Source: Theodoxus fluviatilis (Eukaryota; Mollusca; Gastropoda; Cycloneritida; Neritidae). From it: a stretch of 64,000 nucleotides of DNA. The position numbers and the translations under genes were made by a program. The DNA lies in the NCBI GenBank assembly GCA_034096865.1, contig JAWQFJ010026699.1, forward strand, positions 18,501 through 82,500. The letters are read 5' to 3'. Shown in pieces: positions 1 to 21,481 of this stretch; the stretch's first letter is position 1; each line of letters begins with the position of its first letter. A model generated the notes under the pieces. The model was not told the DNA's origin and did not search any database. It worked only from the letters and a program-made list of their open reading frames with translations.

Positions 1-10
1 GCATGAAGAG
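1..10 (-). pseudogene. Continuation of the interrupted Penelope-like RT frame
   Basis: Read on the minus strand, these ten bases continue the reverse transcriptase frame that stops at the right-hand target duplication. They supply the L-F-M that follows GTAMGTRFAPQYAN in this family. Bases 6-10 are the left copy of the AAGAG duplication. Confidence 0.8.
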
Positions 11-1763
11 TGTCGCGTGAATAGCGACAAATGTTCTTAATCTAAAAGGATAGTTTAGGAACTGGAAATAGTTTCCGTTTACCGAGGGACTTTAGGAGGA
101 TTAGGATGCCTCGCTGGGAGAGAGAAAATCCCAGATACCTTTGCGAGATGACAAGAGACCTTTGCGCGATGACGCGCGAGGAAATTTTGACGTCACGTCT
201 AGCGGTTGATCATTCATCGCTAGATTGTAGAAGCGTTGGGACGTGTCGGCTGATCGCTCTGAAGAGCCGCCGCCTGTAAAGTTTGGACTGTGGAGTCCAC
301 TCTTACTCATGCTCATGTGTTGAGCTGTGTGTGTTTAGGCGTTGGACGTGGAAGCGTCACAGCCTGAATTTTTGAGGTAAGAGCGAGCGAGTGAATGAGT
401 TAAACTGCTGGGTGCCTCCGTATTCTAAGTGAAGGGAATTCGGATTGAGATTTGTGACTGATTGGATTTGGTGGACCGTGTGGGTGGGTTCGAGGGAGGA
501 TTGCATTGTCTTTTTCTCAAGGTGTTTGGGAGAGTCAGAGTGATAGACTGCTCTTTGTATTGCAGGCTGAATACTGAATGATGAGGAATACTGAATGATG
601 AGGAATACTGAATGATGAGGAATACTGAATACTGAATACTGAATATTGAGGAACACTGAATGAATGCTGCTAATTACTTCTACCACTAAACTACTGCTGT
701 AGTTTGCCGCACCGGTTTCCTACTGGTTTGAGAGCTATTGCGTCAACTGGGAAGTTGAAAGTGGTACCGTTCCTCCTTCTCGTTCGCCTGGGTTGATACG
801 CTTCTATTGAGAGAAGATATCGTTCACCTGTGTTGAGATGGGTCTGCCAGTTTGCCTGCCAGCCTACTAACCAGCATGCCTGCCAGCCTGCCTTCCAGCC
901 TGCCAGCCAGCCTGCCTGCCTGCCAGCCAACCTGCCAGCCTGCCTTCCAGCGGCCTGCCAGCTCAACTGCCAGTCATCCTTAGCCCTAGTCTATGGAGAG
1001 ACGAGGGCTGGGCGAATTCCGTCGCCAAAGACGTCGTGGTCAGCAAGCCACACGGTTGATCGTACCTGCATCGTTCTACAGGGAGTTTTGGGAGTTTCTA
1101 CTCGATGTGAACTTCCAGCGAGCGATAGGACGTTTGGAGAAGTGTTTCTTCGAAACGGGTAAGAGGATCTGACTTCTCCCTCTCTTCGTCTAGGATCGGT
1201 TCTCATCATCGTTGTTTTAAGCGCTGGGTGCTTAACAAGACTTTGTGAACATTGAATGGCTGAAGACGGTTTCCTTATGGGAGAAGTTAGTGCAGATTTG
1301 TGGAGTAAATTCGAGAAAGTGTTGTCGTTATCAGACGTGGCACCGTTGATGACGTATCCAAAGTGAGACCTTGATTCCGTAAGGGAATTTTCTTCTCAGA
1401 AGTCGAGAGTTTTAATGAGTGGTTAGATGTCTTGTATTGGAGACGCTACCCTCCTTTCTGTCTGAGACAAGAGTTTAATTGGTGTGTGAGCTAATTCGTT
1501 TCCAATTCAATCTTATTGTAAAGTAGTTAGATTATTACTTTCTTCAGGGGAATCCTAGCCGGGGTTGGGTTATTTGTTAAAAATAAAATTATTGTATCAT
1601 TTATCTCCCAGTGCCGGGTTTTCATTTATAATATTGTTTTACTCAGTGATCTCAGGAATGTGGTGATGGGGTTTTGTTGAAAACCTCCCCCTTGAGTCAT
1701 TAAATTTATTTAATGACATTATAAAAAACAAGGTTAAATAACAACAGTAAAAATTAGGCCACA
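11..1763 (+). repeat. 5' LTR of the retrotransposon
   Basis: Matches 6737-8489 almost base for base, at an offset of 6726. It starts with a small inverted motif (TGTCGC ... GCGACA, 11-29) and ends CCACA. Internal features are short GAATACTGAATGATGAG-type repeats (about 570-650), a CAGCCTGCC-rich run (about 850-960), and an AATAAA at 1582-1587 that could be the polyadenylation signal. Promoter elements were not identified. Confidence 0.95.
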
Positions 1764-1785
1764 ATTGGCGAGACCTGCCCAGGAT
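1764..1785 (+). other. Candidate primer-binding site
   Basis: Directly after the 5' LTR comes A then TTGGCGAGACCTGCCCAGG. The TGGCG start one or two bases inside the LTR edge is where a tRNA 3' end would pair in Ty3/gypsy elements. The tRNA species was not identified. Confidence 0.5.
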
Positions 1786-2101
1786 ATATCTATTTTATAA
1801 TTTGAGAAATTATACCAATTATTGTCGGATCACCACATCCCTGGAACACTGAACACCTTGGCATTGGTGTAGGTGTTTAGAATTTTTCATGTGACTTAAA
1901 TGCTCTCATGATTTGTGCAATTTAGGTAGACTTTGCAAATTGTTGTGACCTTTCGCATGTTTGCGACTTCCGCATCCTTTGCGACTGTGTTACAGTTCTT
2001 GTGTGATTTTTGCATTGTTGAGCTTGTAATCCCTTTGCTAATTGCTGAGCGCAATATAGCGTAGTTTAGCGTAAAGTTACGTTCTCAGTTACTTTCGAGT
2101 T

Positions 2102-5100
2102 ATGGAACTCCGTTCGGGACGCGCAGCAGGAGATAGCAGTGCTATGGCATCCAACGCTGGGTCCAGAGGGGACCGGATCGCGCGTTGGAAGAGTCTAGCT
2201 ACTGAGCTAGGAGTAGAGCCCTCTGCTATGCCAGAGTTTGTAGCTGAACGGATGGCGAGAGAGGATGTTGAGCTGGCGCGTTTGGAGCTTGAGAGAGTGA
2301 AACTTGAGCGAGAGCGAGAGGAAGCTGAGGAGAAGCGGAAGAGAGAGCAAGAGAAACTTAAGAGAGAGAAAGAGGAGTATGAGGAAGAACGGAAGATGAA
2401 GCTTGAGAGAGAGAAAGCTAAGCTTGAGAGGGAGCATGCTGAGATGAAACGAGAATTCGAGGAGAAGCAACGGGAAGCTGAGGAGAGGCGGAAGAGGGAG
2501 CAATGGGAAATAGATGAACGACAGAAGAGGGAGAAAGAGAGGCTCGATAGGGAACAAGAGGAAGCTGAGGAGAGGCGGAAGAGGGAGCAATGGGAAATAG
2601 ATGAACGACAGAAGAGGGAGAAAGAAGAGCATGAACTGCGCATGCGTCTGTTGGTTCAAGAGTCTAAAAAGAAAACTCAGAGTGTGAGAGAGTGTCGCAG
2701 TGTGAGTGAGGAAGAGGATGATGATTGTGTGGATCACAGTTTCAAAGTTTCGATCCCGCTCTTTGACGAGAATAAAGAGGAGATCGCGACTTGGTTGAAA
2801 AGGTTTGAGAGAGTTGCGAGTCTGAGCAAGTGGGACGAGAGTACGTGGGCTACGGGCGTTTCCACTAAGTTGACGGGGAAGGCAGTAGAGTTGTATAACT
2901 CTCTTGATGACGATAGCGCTAAGGACTATCGAAGTTTGAAAGAGGCGTTGTTGACGCGCTATCGACTCACAGCTGAGACGTATCGACAGCGTTTCAGAAC
3001 GTGTAGGAGGAGAGAGGACGAGACCTATACGCAGTTCTGTGCTCGCATTGCCGATAATCTGACGAAGTGGCAGGAACTCTCTAGGCTTTCTGACTTGAAG
3101 CAGCTCATCTTGTTGGAGCAATTCCTGCAGTCTCTTTCCTCTGAGATGACAGCCTACGTTATGGAGAGGAGACCTCAGACGCTAGCCGAGGCGGGCGAGC
3201 TAGCAGAGATCTATTCTGAAGCGCATAGGGGGTGCGGGAAGAAGTCCTTTCATCAGAGTAAGCCTCAGGGAGGGAACTCGGGGGCTGAGGGAAAGTCGAA
3301 GGGGGAAAGTTCCAAGGGAGGATATGGAGCAGGGTCGGGTGGGTCGACTGTCAGGAGGTGTTACTTGTGCAATTCGCCGAAGCATCTGGCTAAGGATTGC
3401 CCCAGGAGGCCCAAGACAGCAGGGGCAGTGTCGAGGGGGCTCTCCCAACCTGCGCTACCTGTCTCTGTTCCGACCTTGTGTTTTGCGTGCAGTGAGCAGA
3501 GCTACGACCCTAGGTGTGTCGTCGTCGTAGAAGGTGTCACCGTGCGAGGGTTGCGCGACACCGGCTCTCAGGTTTGTGTAGTGAAAAGGTCTTTGGTTTC
3601 GCAGTCGAAGTTCACGGGAAGAAAACTCGAAGTATCCATGGCAGAAGCCAAATTGAAGCGGCGCTACCCGGTAGCCACTGTCCTAGTGGACTGCCCTTTC
3701 TACACTGGCATAGTGGAAGCCGTCGTGATGGATGCGCCTGTGGCTGACTTTATTGTAGGGAATCACGCCCGACTGGGCGATTCCCGGGTCTTGCCTGTGT
3801 ATGCGCTACCCAGATCTGTCTCTGTGATTACGCGCGCAAAAACCATTGCTGAGAGAAAGAAAAAACCTACCTTGCTGCGTGTAGCTCCACCGGGGTTAGG
3901 AGAAGTGACTCCGCTGCAACTACGTGAGTTGCAGTTGGCGGATCCATCTTTGAAGCACTGCCGTGATGCAGAGGTATGCAAGAGAGTAGTGACCACCAAG
4001 AGGTCAGGAGAAGTCAGGTTCTTATGGAAAAAAGGAATTTTGTACCGAGAGTTTAGAGGACAGGGGGCTGTTTACACCCAAGTTGTCGTCCCACGCCAGC
4101 TGAGACAAGGAGTCTTGAGGTTGGCACATGAGCCACCCATGGGGGGTCACATGGGGGTACAGAGGACGCGGGAGAGGGTGTGGAAGCAGTTCTACTGGCC
4201 TGGGATGTGCCCCGACACTCGGCGCTTTGTACAGTCATGCGACCAGTGTCAGAGGGTCTGCCCAAAGCCGCGGAAGGTGCCACTTGGCAAGATGCCACTC
4301 ATCGACACGCCGTTCGAACGTGTAGCTGTAGATCTAGTGGGACCGATCACCCCTACTTCAGAATCGGGAAACAAGTACATCCTGGTACTTGTAGACTATG
4401 CTACTCGTTACCCCGAAGCTATCCCTTTGAAAACCATTGATGCGGTGACCGTCGCGGAAGCGATGTGGCAGGTGTGGTCCAGGGTGGGCATCCCTTCCGA
4501 AATTTTAACAGATAGAGGCACTCAGTTCATGAGTGACGTCATGAAGGAGGTGGAGAGGCTGCTGGCCATCAAGGGTCTAGCCACCACCCCCTACCACGCT
4601 CAGGGGAACGGTCTTGTGGAACGTTACAACGGGACTCTCAAGACTATGCTGCGGAAGTTAACGCAGGAGAAACCCAGGCAGTGGGACCGGTATATCCCCG
4701 CATTGCTTTTTGCATATCGGGAAGTTCCACAGGAGAGCCTTGGGTTTTCCCCATTCGAGCTGCTATATGGAAGAACAGTTCGCGGTCCGATGGCAGTGCT
4801 CCGCAGTCTCTGGACTGAGGAGGAGACCGACGAACAAGTGCGAACCACAGCTGAGTACGTGGTAGATCTTAGGAATAGAATCGAAGAGACCTGCCAGCTG
4901 GCGCACCAGAGGTTGGCTGCCGCTTCGCGGAGGCAAGCGGAAGTATTCAACCGCAAGACGGTTGACCGCCGATTCCAACCAGGTGATCAGGTGCTGTTGC
5001 TGCTGCCGCAGCAGCACAACAAACTCCAGCTGTGCTGGCAGGGCCCTTTCGAGGTCCTAGAGAAGAAAGGGGAATGCGACTATCGGATCAGGGTGTTTGG

Positions 5101-6700
5101 CCGTGAGAGGCTCTACCACGCCAACCTTCTGAAACGGTATCAGGTTCGACAGACGGGGGAGTGCGACGACTCGACTCCCGCGATTGCTGTCGGGGTGGTT
5201 GAGGAGAGTGACGATATGACTCCGCCCGACCGCGAACTACCCCTACCACGCTTGGTGGGCGAGGAGGCTGCCGGGGACATCGTGTTGGCTCAAACATTGA
5301 CCGACAGTCAGAGGCGTCAGGCGTTGGAACTAGCTGTGAGGTATGAGGCGGTCCTGACCGACCTTCCTCTCCGGACCGACCTTGTCACCTTCGACATGAC
5401 AGTACAGGCCGCTCGACCCGTCCGTGTCCGGCAGTACCCTCTGCCATACGCCAAGCTGGAGACTGTGAAAGAGGAGGTGAAGACCATGTTGCGGCTCAGC
5501 ATCATCGAGCCTGCAGCTTCGCCTTACAACGCCCCGGTGGTACTCGTTCGGAAGAAGGACGGGCAGTTCCGTTTCTGCGTTGATTACCGGTCATTGAATG
5601 CCGTGACCGTTTTTGATGCAGAGCCACTTCCGGACGTGGAACACTTGTTTGCCAAGATCGGGGGGGCGAAATACTTCTCTAAGATAGACCTAGCCAAGGG
5701 CTATTGGCAGATCCCTGTGCGGGAGGATGTTCGGCCCATGACCGCTTTCACGACCCCGGCGGGCCAGTTTCAGTTCCGAGTCATGCCATTCGGGTTGAAG
5801 AATGCTGTGGCAGTCTTCTCTCGCATGATGCGGGCTTTGCTGGAGCCGCTGGGGAGGAGCGATGTCCACAATTTCATGGATGACATCCTCATCGCGACAG
5901 AGACTTGGCCAGAGCACCTTGAGGCTTTAGAAGCCGTGTTGGAATGTCTCAGGCGGGCTAACCTCTCAGCCCGACCCACTAAGTGCTGCGTGGGGTTCAA
6001 GGAGCTGAGCTTCCTGGGGCACGTGGTGAGGGAAGGGGAGATCCTGCCTGAGATGGACAAGATCAGGAAAGTGGAGGAGGCTCCGGTGCCCGAGACCAAG
6101 AAACAAGTGCGTGCATTCTTGGGTCTCGCGGGGTACTACAGGAAGTTTATCCCGAACTTCTCGGCCATCGCCCTCCCCCTTTCCGATCTCACTCGTAAGA
6201 ACGCTCCGAACACCGTGGCGTGGACAGCGGAGTGCGAGACAGCTTTCAGGGCACTGAAGGCGCGGCTCACGGCACGACCAGTCTTGCAGCTGCCTGATCT
6301 GTCTCGCTCCTTCACCCTACGGACGGATGCGTCAGACCATGGTCTGGGGGCAGTACTCCTACAGGAGGAGGATGGAGTGCTCCACCCGGTGGCTTACGCT
6401 AGTCGTAAGTTATCCGGGGCGGAGAGCAGGTACTCCACTATCGAGCGTGAATGCCTGGCAGTGGTGTGGGCCTTGCACAAATTCCAGTCTTACCTGTATG
6501 GGCGCCCGTTCGTGCTAGAAACAGACCACCAGCCTCTGCGCTACCTGCAGACGGCCAAGGTGGCCAACGGTCGTCTCATGCGATGGAGCCTTCTGTTGCA
6601 GGCCTACAGTTTCACTGTCCGGGTGATACCCGGCAGCCAGAATGTGGGCGCCGACTACCTCAGTCGGGCGTGCATCTCTGGAGAGACTGTAGAGTGTTGA
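2102..6700 (+). CDS. Gag-Pol polyprotein (gag, protease, integrase, RT, RNase H)
   Basis: A single frame of 1532 codons encodes the retrotransposon polyprotein. Residues about 50-190 form a highly charged E/K/R coiled coil. A gag-like helical region spans about 210-375. A CCHC zinc knuckle has C420, C423, H428 and C433. The aspartic protease motif DTG is at 486-488. The integrase has an HHCC finger (H676, H683, C713, C716) and a D,D35E core (D744, D804, E840), followed by a GPF-containing C-terminal module (about 955-1015). The reverse transcriptase spans about 1115-1290 with D1196 and an FMDD box at 1258-1261, where YxDD is usual. RNase H follows (about 1405-1520; D1409, E1448, D1475, D1518). 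The residue pair after FGLKNA is VAV where Ty3/gypsy RTs usually have a PAT-like motif. Gag and pol share one frame with no visible frameshift. Confidence 0.95.
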   Translation: MELRSGRAAGDSSAMASNAGSRGDRIARWKSLATELGVEPSAMPEFVAERMAREDVELARLELERVKLEREREEAEEKRKREQEKLKREKEEYEEERKMKLEREKAKLEREHAEMKREFEEKQREAEERRKREQWEIDERQKREKERLDREQEEAEERRKREQWEIDERQKREKEEHELRMRLLVQESKKKTQSVRECRSVSEEEDDDCVDHSFKVSIPLFDENKEEIATWLKRFERVASLSKWDESTWATGVSTKLTGKAVELYNSLDDDSAKDYRSLKEALLTRYRLTAETYRQRFRTCRRREDETYTQFCARIADNLTKWQELSRLSDLKQLILLEQFLQSLSSEMTAYVMERRPQTLAEAGELAEIYSEAHRGCGKKSFHQSKPQGGNSGAEGKSKGESSKGGYGAGSGGSTVRRCYLCNSPKHLAKDCPRRPKTAGAVSRGLSQPALPVSVPTLCFACSEQSYDPRCVVVVEGVTVRGLRDTGSQVCVVKRSLVSQSKFTGRKLEVSMAEAKLKRRYPVATVLVDCPFYTGIVEAVVMDAPVADFIVGNHARLGDSRVLPVYALPRSVSVITRAKTIAERKKKPTLLRVAPPGLGEVTPLQLRELQLADPSLKHCRDAEVCKRVVTTKRSGEVRFLWKKGILYREFRGQGAVYTQVVVPRQLRQGVLRLAHEPPMGGHMGVQRTRERVWKQFYWPGMCPDTRRFVQSCDQCQRVCPKPRKVPLGKMPLIDTPFERVAVDLVGPITPTSESGNKYILVLVDYATRYPEAIPLKTIDAVTVAEAMWQVWSRVGIPSEILTDRGTQFMSDVMKEVERLLAIKGLATTPYHAQGNGLVERYNGTLKTMLRKLTQEKPRQWDRYIPALLFAYREVPQESLGFSPFELLYGRTVRGPMAVLRSLWTEEETDEQVRTTAEYVVDLRNRIEETCQLAHQRLAAASRRQAEVFNRKTVDRRFQPGDQVLLLLPQQHNKLQLCWQGPFEVLEKKGECDYRIRVFGRERLYHANLLKRYQVRQTGECDDSTPAIAVGVVEESDDMTPPDRELPLPRLVGEEAAGDIVLAQTLTDSQRRQALELAVRYEAVLTDLPLRTDLVTFDMTVQAARPVRVRQYPLPYAKLETVKEEVKTMLRLSIIEPAASPYNAPVVLVRKKDGQFRFCVDYRSLNAVTVFDAEPLPDVEHLFAKIGGAKYFSKIDLAKGYWQIPVREDVRPMTAFTTPAGQFQFRVMPFGLKNAVAVFSRMMRALLEPLGRSDVHNFMDDILIATETWPEHLEALEAVLECLRRANLSARPTKCCVGFKELSFLGHVVREGEILPEMDKIRKVEEAPVPETKKQVRAFLGLAGYYRKFIPNFSAIALPLSDLTRKNAPNTVAWTAECETAFRALKARLTARPVLQLPDLSRSFTLRTDASDHGLGAVLLQEEDGVLHPVAYASRKLSGAESRYSTIERECLAVVWALHKFQSYLYGRPFVLETDHQPLRYLQTAKVANGRLMRWSLLLQAYSFTVRVIPGSQNVGADYLSRACISGETVEC

Positions 6701-6736
6701 GGTGCAGACGGGAGTCTGTTCTTGAGTTGGGGGTCT

Positions 6737-8489
6737 TGTCGCGTGAATAGCGACGAATGTTCTTAATCTAAAAGGATAGTTTAGGAACTGGAAATAGTTT
6801 CCGTTTACCGAGGGACTTTAGGAGGATTAGGATGCCTCGCTGGGAGAGAGAAAATCCCAGATACCTTTGCGAGATGACAAGAGACCTTTGCGCGATGACG
6901 CGCGAGGAAATTTTGACGTCACGTCTAGCGGTTGATCATTCATCGCTAGATTGTAGAAGCGTTGGGACGTGTCGGCTGATCGCTCTGAAGAGCCGCCGCC
7001 TGTAAAGTTTGGACTGTGGAGTCCACTCTTACTCATGCTCATGTGTTGAGCTGTGTGTGTTTAGGCGTTGGACGTGGAAGCGTCACAGCCTGAATTTTTG
7101 AGGTAAGAGCGAGCGAGTGAATGAGTTAAACTGCTGGGTGCCTCCGTATTCTAAGTGAAGGGAATTCGGATTGAGATTTGTGACTGATTGGATTTGGTGG
7201 ACCGTGTGGGTGGGTTCGAGGGAGGATTGCATTGTCTTTTTCTCAAGGTGTTTGGGAGAGTCAGAGTGATAGACTGCTCTTTGTATTGCAGGCTGAATAC
7301 TGAATGATGAGGAATACTGAATGATGAGGAATACTGAATGATGAGGAATACTGAATACTGAATACTGAATATTGAGGAACACTGAATGAATGCTGCTAAT
7401 TACTTCTACCACTAAACTACTGCTGTAGTTTGCCGCACCGGTTTCCTACTGGTTTGAGAGCTATTGCGTCAACTGGGAAGTTGAAAGTGGTACCGTTCCT
7501 CCTTCTCGTTCGCCTGGGTTGATACGCTTCTATTGAGAGAAGATATCGTTCACCTGTGTTGAGATGGGTCTGCCAGTTTGCCTGCCAGCCTACTAACCAG
7601 CCTGCCTGCCAGCCTGCCTTCCAGCCTGCCAGCCAGCCTGCCTGCCTGCCAGCCAACCTGCCAGCCTGCCTTCCAGCGGCCTGCCAGCTCAACTGCCAGT
7701 CATCCTTAGCCCTAGTCTATGGAGAGACGAGGGCTGGGCGAATTCCGTCGCCAAAGACGTCGTGGTCAGCAAGCCACACGGTTGATCGTACCTGCATCGT
7801 TCTACAGGGAGTTTTGGGAGTTTCTACTCGATGTGAACTTCCAGCGAGCGATAGGACGTTTGGAGAAGTGTTTCTTCGAAACGGGTAAGAGGATCTGACT
7901 TCTCCCTCTCTTCGTCTAGGATCGGTTCTCATCATCGTTGTTTTAAGCGCTGGGTGCTTAACAAGACTTTGTGAACATTGAATGGCTGAAGACGGTTTCC
8001 TTATGGGAGAAGTTAGTGCAGATTTGTGGAGTAAATTCGAGAAAGTGTTGTCGTTATCAGACGTGGCACCGTTGATGACGTATCCAAAGTGAGACCTTGA
8101 TTCCGTAAGGGAATTTTCTTCTCAGAAGTCGAGAGTTTTAATGAGTGGTTAGATGTCTTGTATTGGAGACGCTACCCTCCTTTCTGTCTGAGACAAGAGT
8201 TTAATTGGTGTGTGAGCTAATTCGTTTCCAATTTCAATCTTATTGTAAAGTAGTTAGATTATTACTTTCTTCAGGGGAATCCTAGCCGGGGTTGGGTTAT
8301 TTGTTAAAAATAAAATTATTGTATCATTTATCTCCCAGTGCCGGGTTTTCATTTATAATATTGTTTTACTCAGTGATCTCAGGAATGTGGTGATGGGGTT
8401 TTGTTGAAAACCTCCCCCTTGAGTCATTAAATTTATTTAATGACATTATAAAAAACAAGGTTAAATAACAACAGTAAAAATTGGCCACA
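6737..8489 (+). repeat. 3' LTR of the retrotransposon
   Basis: Near-identical partner of the 5' LTR. Differences seen are one substitution near its start (GACGAA here, GACAAA in the 5' copy), one in the CAGCCTGCC run, one extra T near 8232, and one missing A near the 3' end. A matching AATAAA lies at 8309-8314. A short G-rich run (GTTGGGGG) just before it may be the polypurine tract, but this is weak. Confidence 0.95.
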
Positions 8490-9955
8490 AAGAGGTTGGC
8501 GTATTGTGGGGCAAATCTCGTTCCCATGGCCGTGCCCTACTTTTGGAGATACACTCTGCCGTCGAAGGCAAAGGTATTATGCTCCAGAATGAAGCGAATG
8601 AGGGCTAGGACGGCATCACGGGAAGGGCAGTTGCTATCCCGCAGGATCGATCCGACGGCTGCGATGCCTCCCTCGTGGGGAATGCTGGTGTACAGAGCTG
8701 CAACATCCATCGTCACAAGGAGAGCACCTTGGCGGACCTGGGAGTGTCGTGACAATTTGTCCAAAAAATCCGTGGTGTCACGGCAGAAACTCGGTGTGCC
8801 CTGTACAATGGGTTTCAGAATGCCCTCAACATATCCCGAGATTTCCTCGCACAGGGTTCCCATGCCAGACACGATGGGGCGGCCGGGGACGTTTTCTTTG
8901 TGGATTTTGGGGAGCAGGTAGAAGGTACCGAGGCGAGGGTTCCGGGGTATGAGATCCGAAACCGACTGGAGATTGGACGGAAAGGTTCCCACCAGCAGGT
9001 GCAAAGCTTGGGCATGTTCCTTGGTGGGATCAGATTGGAGGGGTTGGTAGTGCTGGGTATTCGAGAGTTGTTGTAGGGCCTCTTTGATGTAGTCGGTGCG
9101 GTTCAAGAGGACGACTGCTCCCCCCTTGTCTGCAGGTTTAATGATGATGTCCTTGTTGGTATTCAAGGACTTTATCGCCATCCGCTGTGCCGGGGTAAGG
9201 TTATGGATAACCTTTCGGCGGTGGCTGAGGAACTGGATGTTGACGTACTTGCGGAGGGCTTGAGCGTACAAGTCCAACCTCTGACAGCGGCCTTCGGGCG
9301 GAGTGAAAATAGACCTTCTAGCGTTGCTTCTGCCGTCCAAAGGAGGCAGCCGATCCTGAGTTCCTGTGTGGTCAGGTTGGGAGTCATCATGGAAGAATTC
9401 CCGTAGTCTCAGCCGACGGACGAATTCCTCTGTGTCTGCTGCGAGGTTGACGGGGTCCATGGGTTTCGTAGGGCAGAATTTCAGTCCACGCTCGAGGACC
9501 TCCCTCTCCCCCGGAGTGAGCGAGTGGTTAGAGAGGTTCACCACCGTCCGGCCGTTCAGGATGGGGTCTTTCTCCTCGACTCGAATGTTCAGATTCCGTA
9601 GTTTCTGATTTTTCTTTTTCATGCAAAGACCGCGTCGTGTAGCGCGCGTTTCCTTTGCCAGGGTTCGGAGGTCGGGTGAGGTGGCGTGGATCGAGTCCAG
9701 CTGGGCAAAGAGGTCCCTACGTTTACTGTACAGTAGGTGCACGAGGTGTTTCAGCAGGAGGCGAGAAGTGCGGTGGCACAGCTTCTCCGCGTACCTAGAG
9801 TTTCGCGTGTTCTTTAGAGGGTTTCTGACAACTAACCCGCGGGGAATTCTATCGTTCTTCCTGCAGGTTTTCAGGAAGTATAAGTCTGAGTCTATCTGGG
9901 CGATTTTAGATGCCAGTCTCTCTACCCTTAACCGGCAAGTTCGGTTGTCTGCCAT
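8490..9955 (-). pseudogene. Penelope-like element reverse transcriptase, broken by a stop and an LTR-element insertion
   Basis: The reading frame from 9955 downward has 472 codons to a TAG at 8537-8539. Motifs match Penelope-like retroelements: an NLS ... GLKFCPT block (about 139-163), PADKGGA (274-280), YLLPKIHK (346-353), GRPIVSG (358-364) and RT motif A VTMDVAALYTSIPH with D417. After the TAG the same frame goes on with GTAMGTRFAP and then meets the LTR element; bases 1-10 carry the next codons (L-F-M). The TAG sits where family members have a variable residue just before GTAMGT. The catalytic YxDD and any GIY-YIG endonuclease would lie left of the window. The start Met is the first in the frame and not otherwise proven. 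Confidence 0.9.
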
Positions 9956-10373
9956 ATTTCAGACTCACAACAAAGAGGGTGGGTTAGCCGGGGTCGGATT
10001 GATAAAAAGTACCAAAGATAGGTCGTGACAAAATCTTCCGACTAATAGTATTCTTTCTTTATTTTAAAACTTTTGGCCCTGAAAAAGGCCGTTTGTTTCT
10101 TGGTCCCGAGCGCTGGCCGTCAGGTGTGAACCCCTGGGGTCGTGCCCGGCGGGACTGGATGCTCCAGCAGGTCTGTGGCCAGCAGCTGCGGGTAGCGGCT
10201 CCCACTGGTCGCTGTGGCGCAGGCAGCGGCGGCTGTGGCTGCTGTTGGTCGCTGTGGCGCAGGCGGCGGCGGCTTGTGGCTGCTGTAGTGGCTAAGAGAC
10301 CTGTGGCCTGCACAGATAGTCGTTGGCTGGCCTGTAAAGAAAGTCGTTGGCAAGCTTTCGGATTACTCTCCTT
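9956..10373. other. Probable 5' flank of the Penelope-like element; GC-rich duplicated block
   Basis: Upstream of the minus-strand RT frame. It holds two copies of a roughly 40-bp GC-rich block (GGTCGCTGTGGCGCAGGC..., about 10207-10287). No gene was recognised. The outer edge of the Penelope-like element was not found. Confidence 0.35.
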
Positions 10374-10495
10374 CATAATAGTACAAATAAGTTACTGTTG
10401 TACCTTGTTGCATAATAGTACAAATAAGTTACTGTTGTACCTTGCTGCATAATAGTACAAATAAGTTACTGTTGTACCTTGCTGCATATTAGTAC
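10374..10495. repeat. 37-bp tandem repeat, about 3 copies, each with an internal palindrome
   Basis: The unit starts CATAATAGTACAAATAAG. Each copy holds GTACAA ... TTGTAC as inverted arms, so every unit can form a small hairpin. Confidence 0.85.
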
Positions 10496-11182
10496 AATGA
10501 TTTCTCTCACTTGTGATTGGCCTTTCACGTCCAATGTTTTGAAAATACTTTGGCTGCACTGCAGATCAAAGCCATCAGGTGTGATTAAAGTGGAGGCCAG
10601 GGTAGTTTCTGTGACAACACTCATGTAGATGTGCAAGGATATGGCAGTTTTATTTGAACACCCACAACCTTAAAGATGCTTTCTTGCTTTTATATAATGA
10701 CTTTTCAGCCATTAGTGGGTGTTAAACTGCACCTTTTTTTTAACCCCCAGTCACTGCACCTTTAATCTAACACCCTTACAACTCCAAGGTGAATGTACAA
10801 CCAGGCTGCAACAAATGACCTGGGTTATAATTCACAGCTTTCTCCATCAGTCTTTTGGGGAGAATCTACACCAGTGAAGCACCTAGCTATAGGATGTGAC
10901 TCCGAGGTCTGTGCAGCTTCCAACACTGTGCTCAGCAGCCACACCTGACTGTAGGTGGAATGTGCTAACCATAAGCCACAAAGCCCTACACCATGGATAT
11001 CCAATGCAAAAGAACAAAGAGGTTTACATTTCTCCTGATGACAGCAACTGCCAACTGCGTTATCTGCATAAACTTTTTATTTGATGAAATAACTTCTCTG
11101 CAGATGCTGTTGTGCATGCAGGAGATATTGTAAAACAAAATGTGTTTTCTGCTCAAGGAAGTTCAAGTGTTGTCTCTTGCAG
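10496..11182. other. Intron sequence without recognised features
   Basis: AT-rich unique-looking DNA before the first visible oxidoreductase exon. I searched for the preceding conserved exon (SNHxGIAGWY-type) and did not find it here. Confidence 0.5.

Positions 11183-21481
<10,299 letters not shown>

Larger units (their letters stand above)
11..8489 (+). mobile_element. Complete Ty3/gypsy-type LTR retrotransposon with integrase before reverse transcriptase (Gmr1-like order)
   Basis: Two LTRs of 1753 bp flank one long gag-pol reading frame, and the whole is bounded by the 5-bp duplication AAGAG at 6-10 and 8490-8494. The LTRs begin TGTCGCG and end CCACA. By eye they differ by two substitutions and two single-base indels, so the insertion is recent. 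The pol order is protease, integrase, reverse transcriptase, RNase H. This is the Ty1/copia order, but the domains look Ty3/gypsy-like, as in the Gmr1 group. The element interrupts a Penelope-like gene. The gag-pol frame has no stop, so the copy may still be competent; that is inference. Confidence 0.95.

Noticed and set aside
2089..2643. Minus-strand Ser-rich frame opposite the gag coiled coil
   Set aside because: Shadow of the E/K/R-rich gag sequence; the plus strand has the clear domain evidence.
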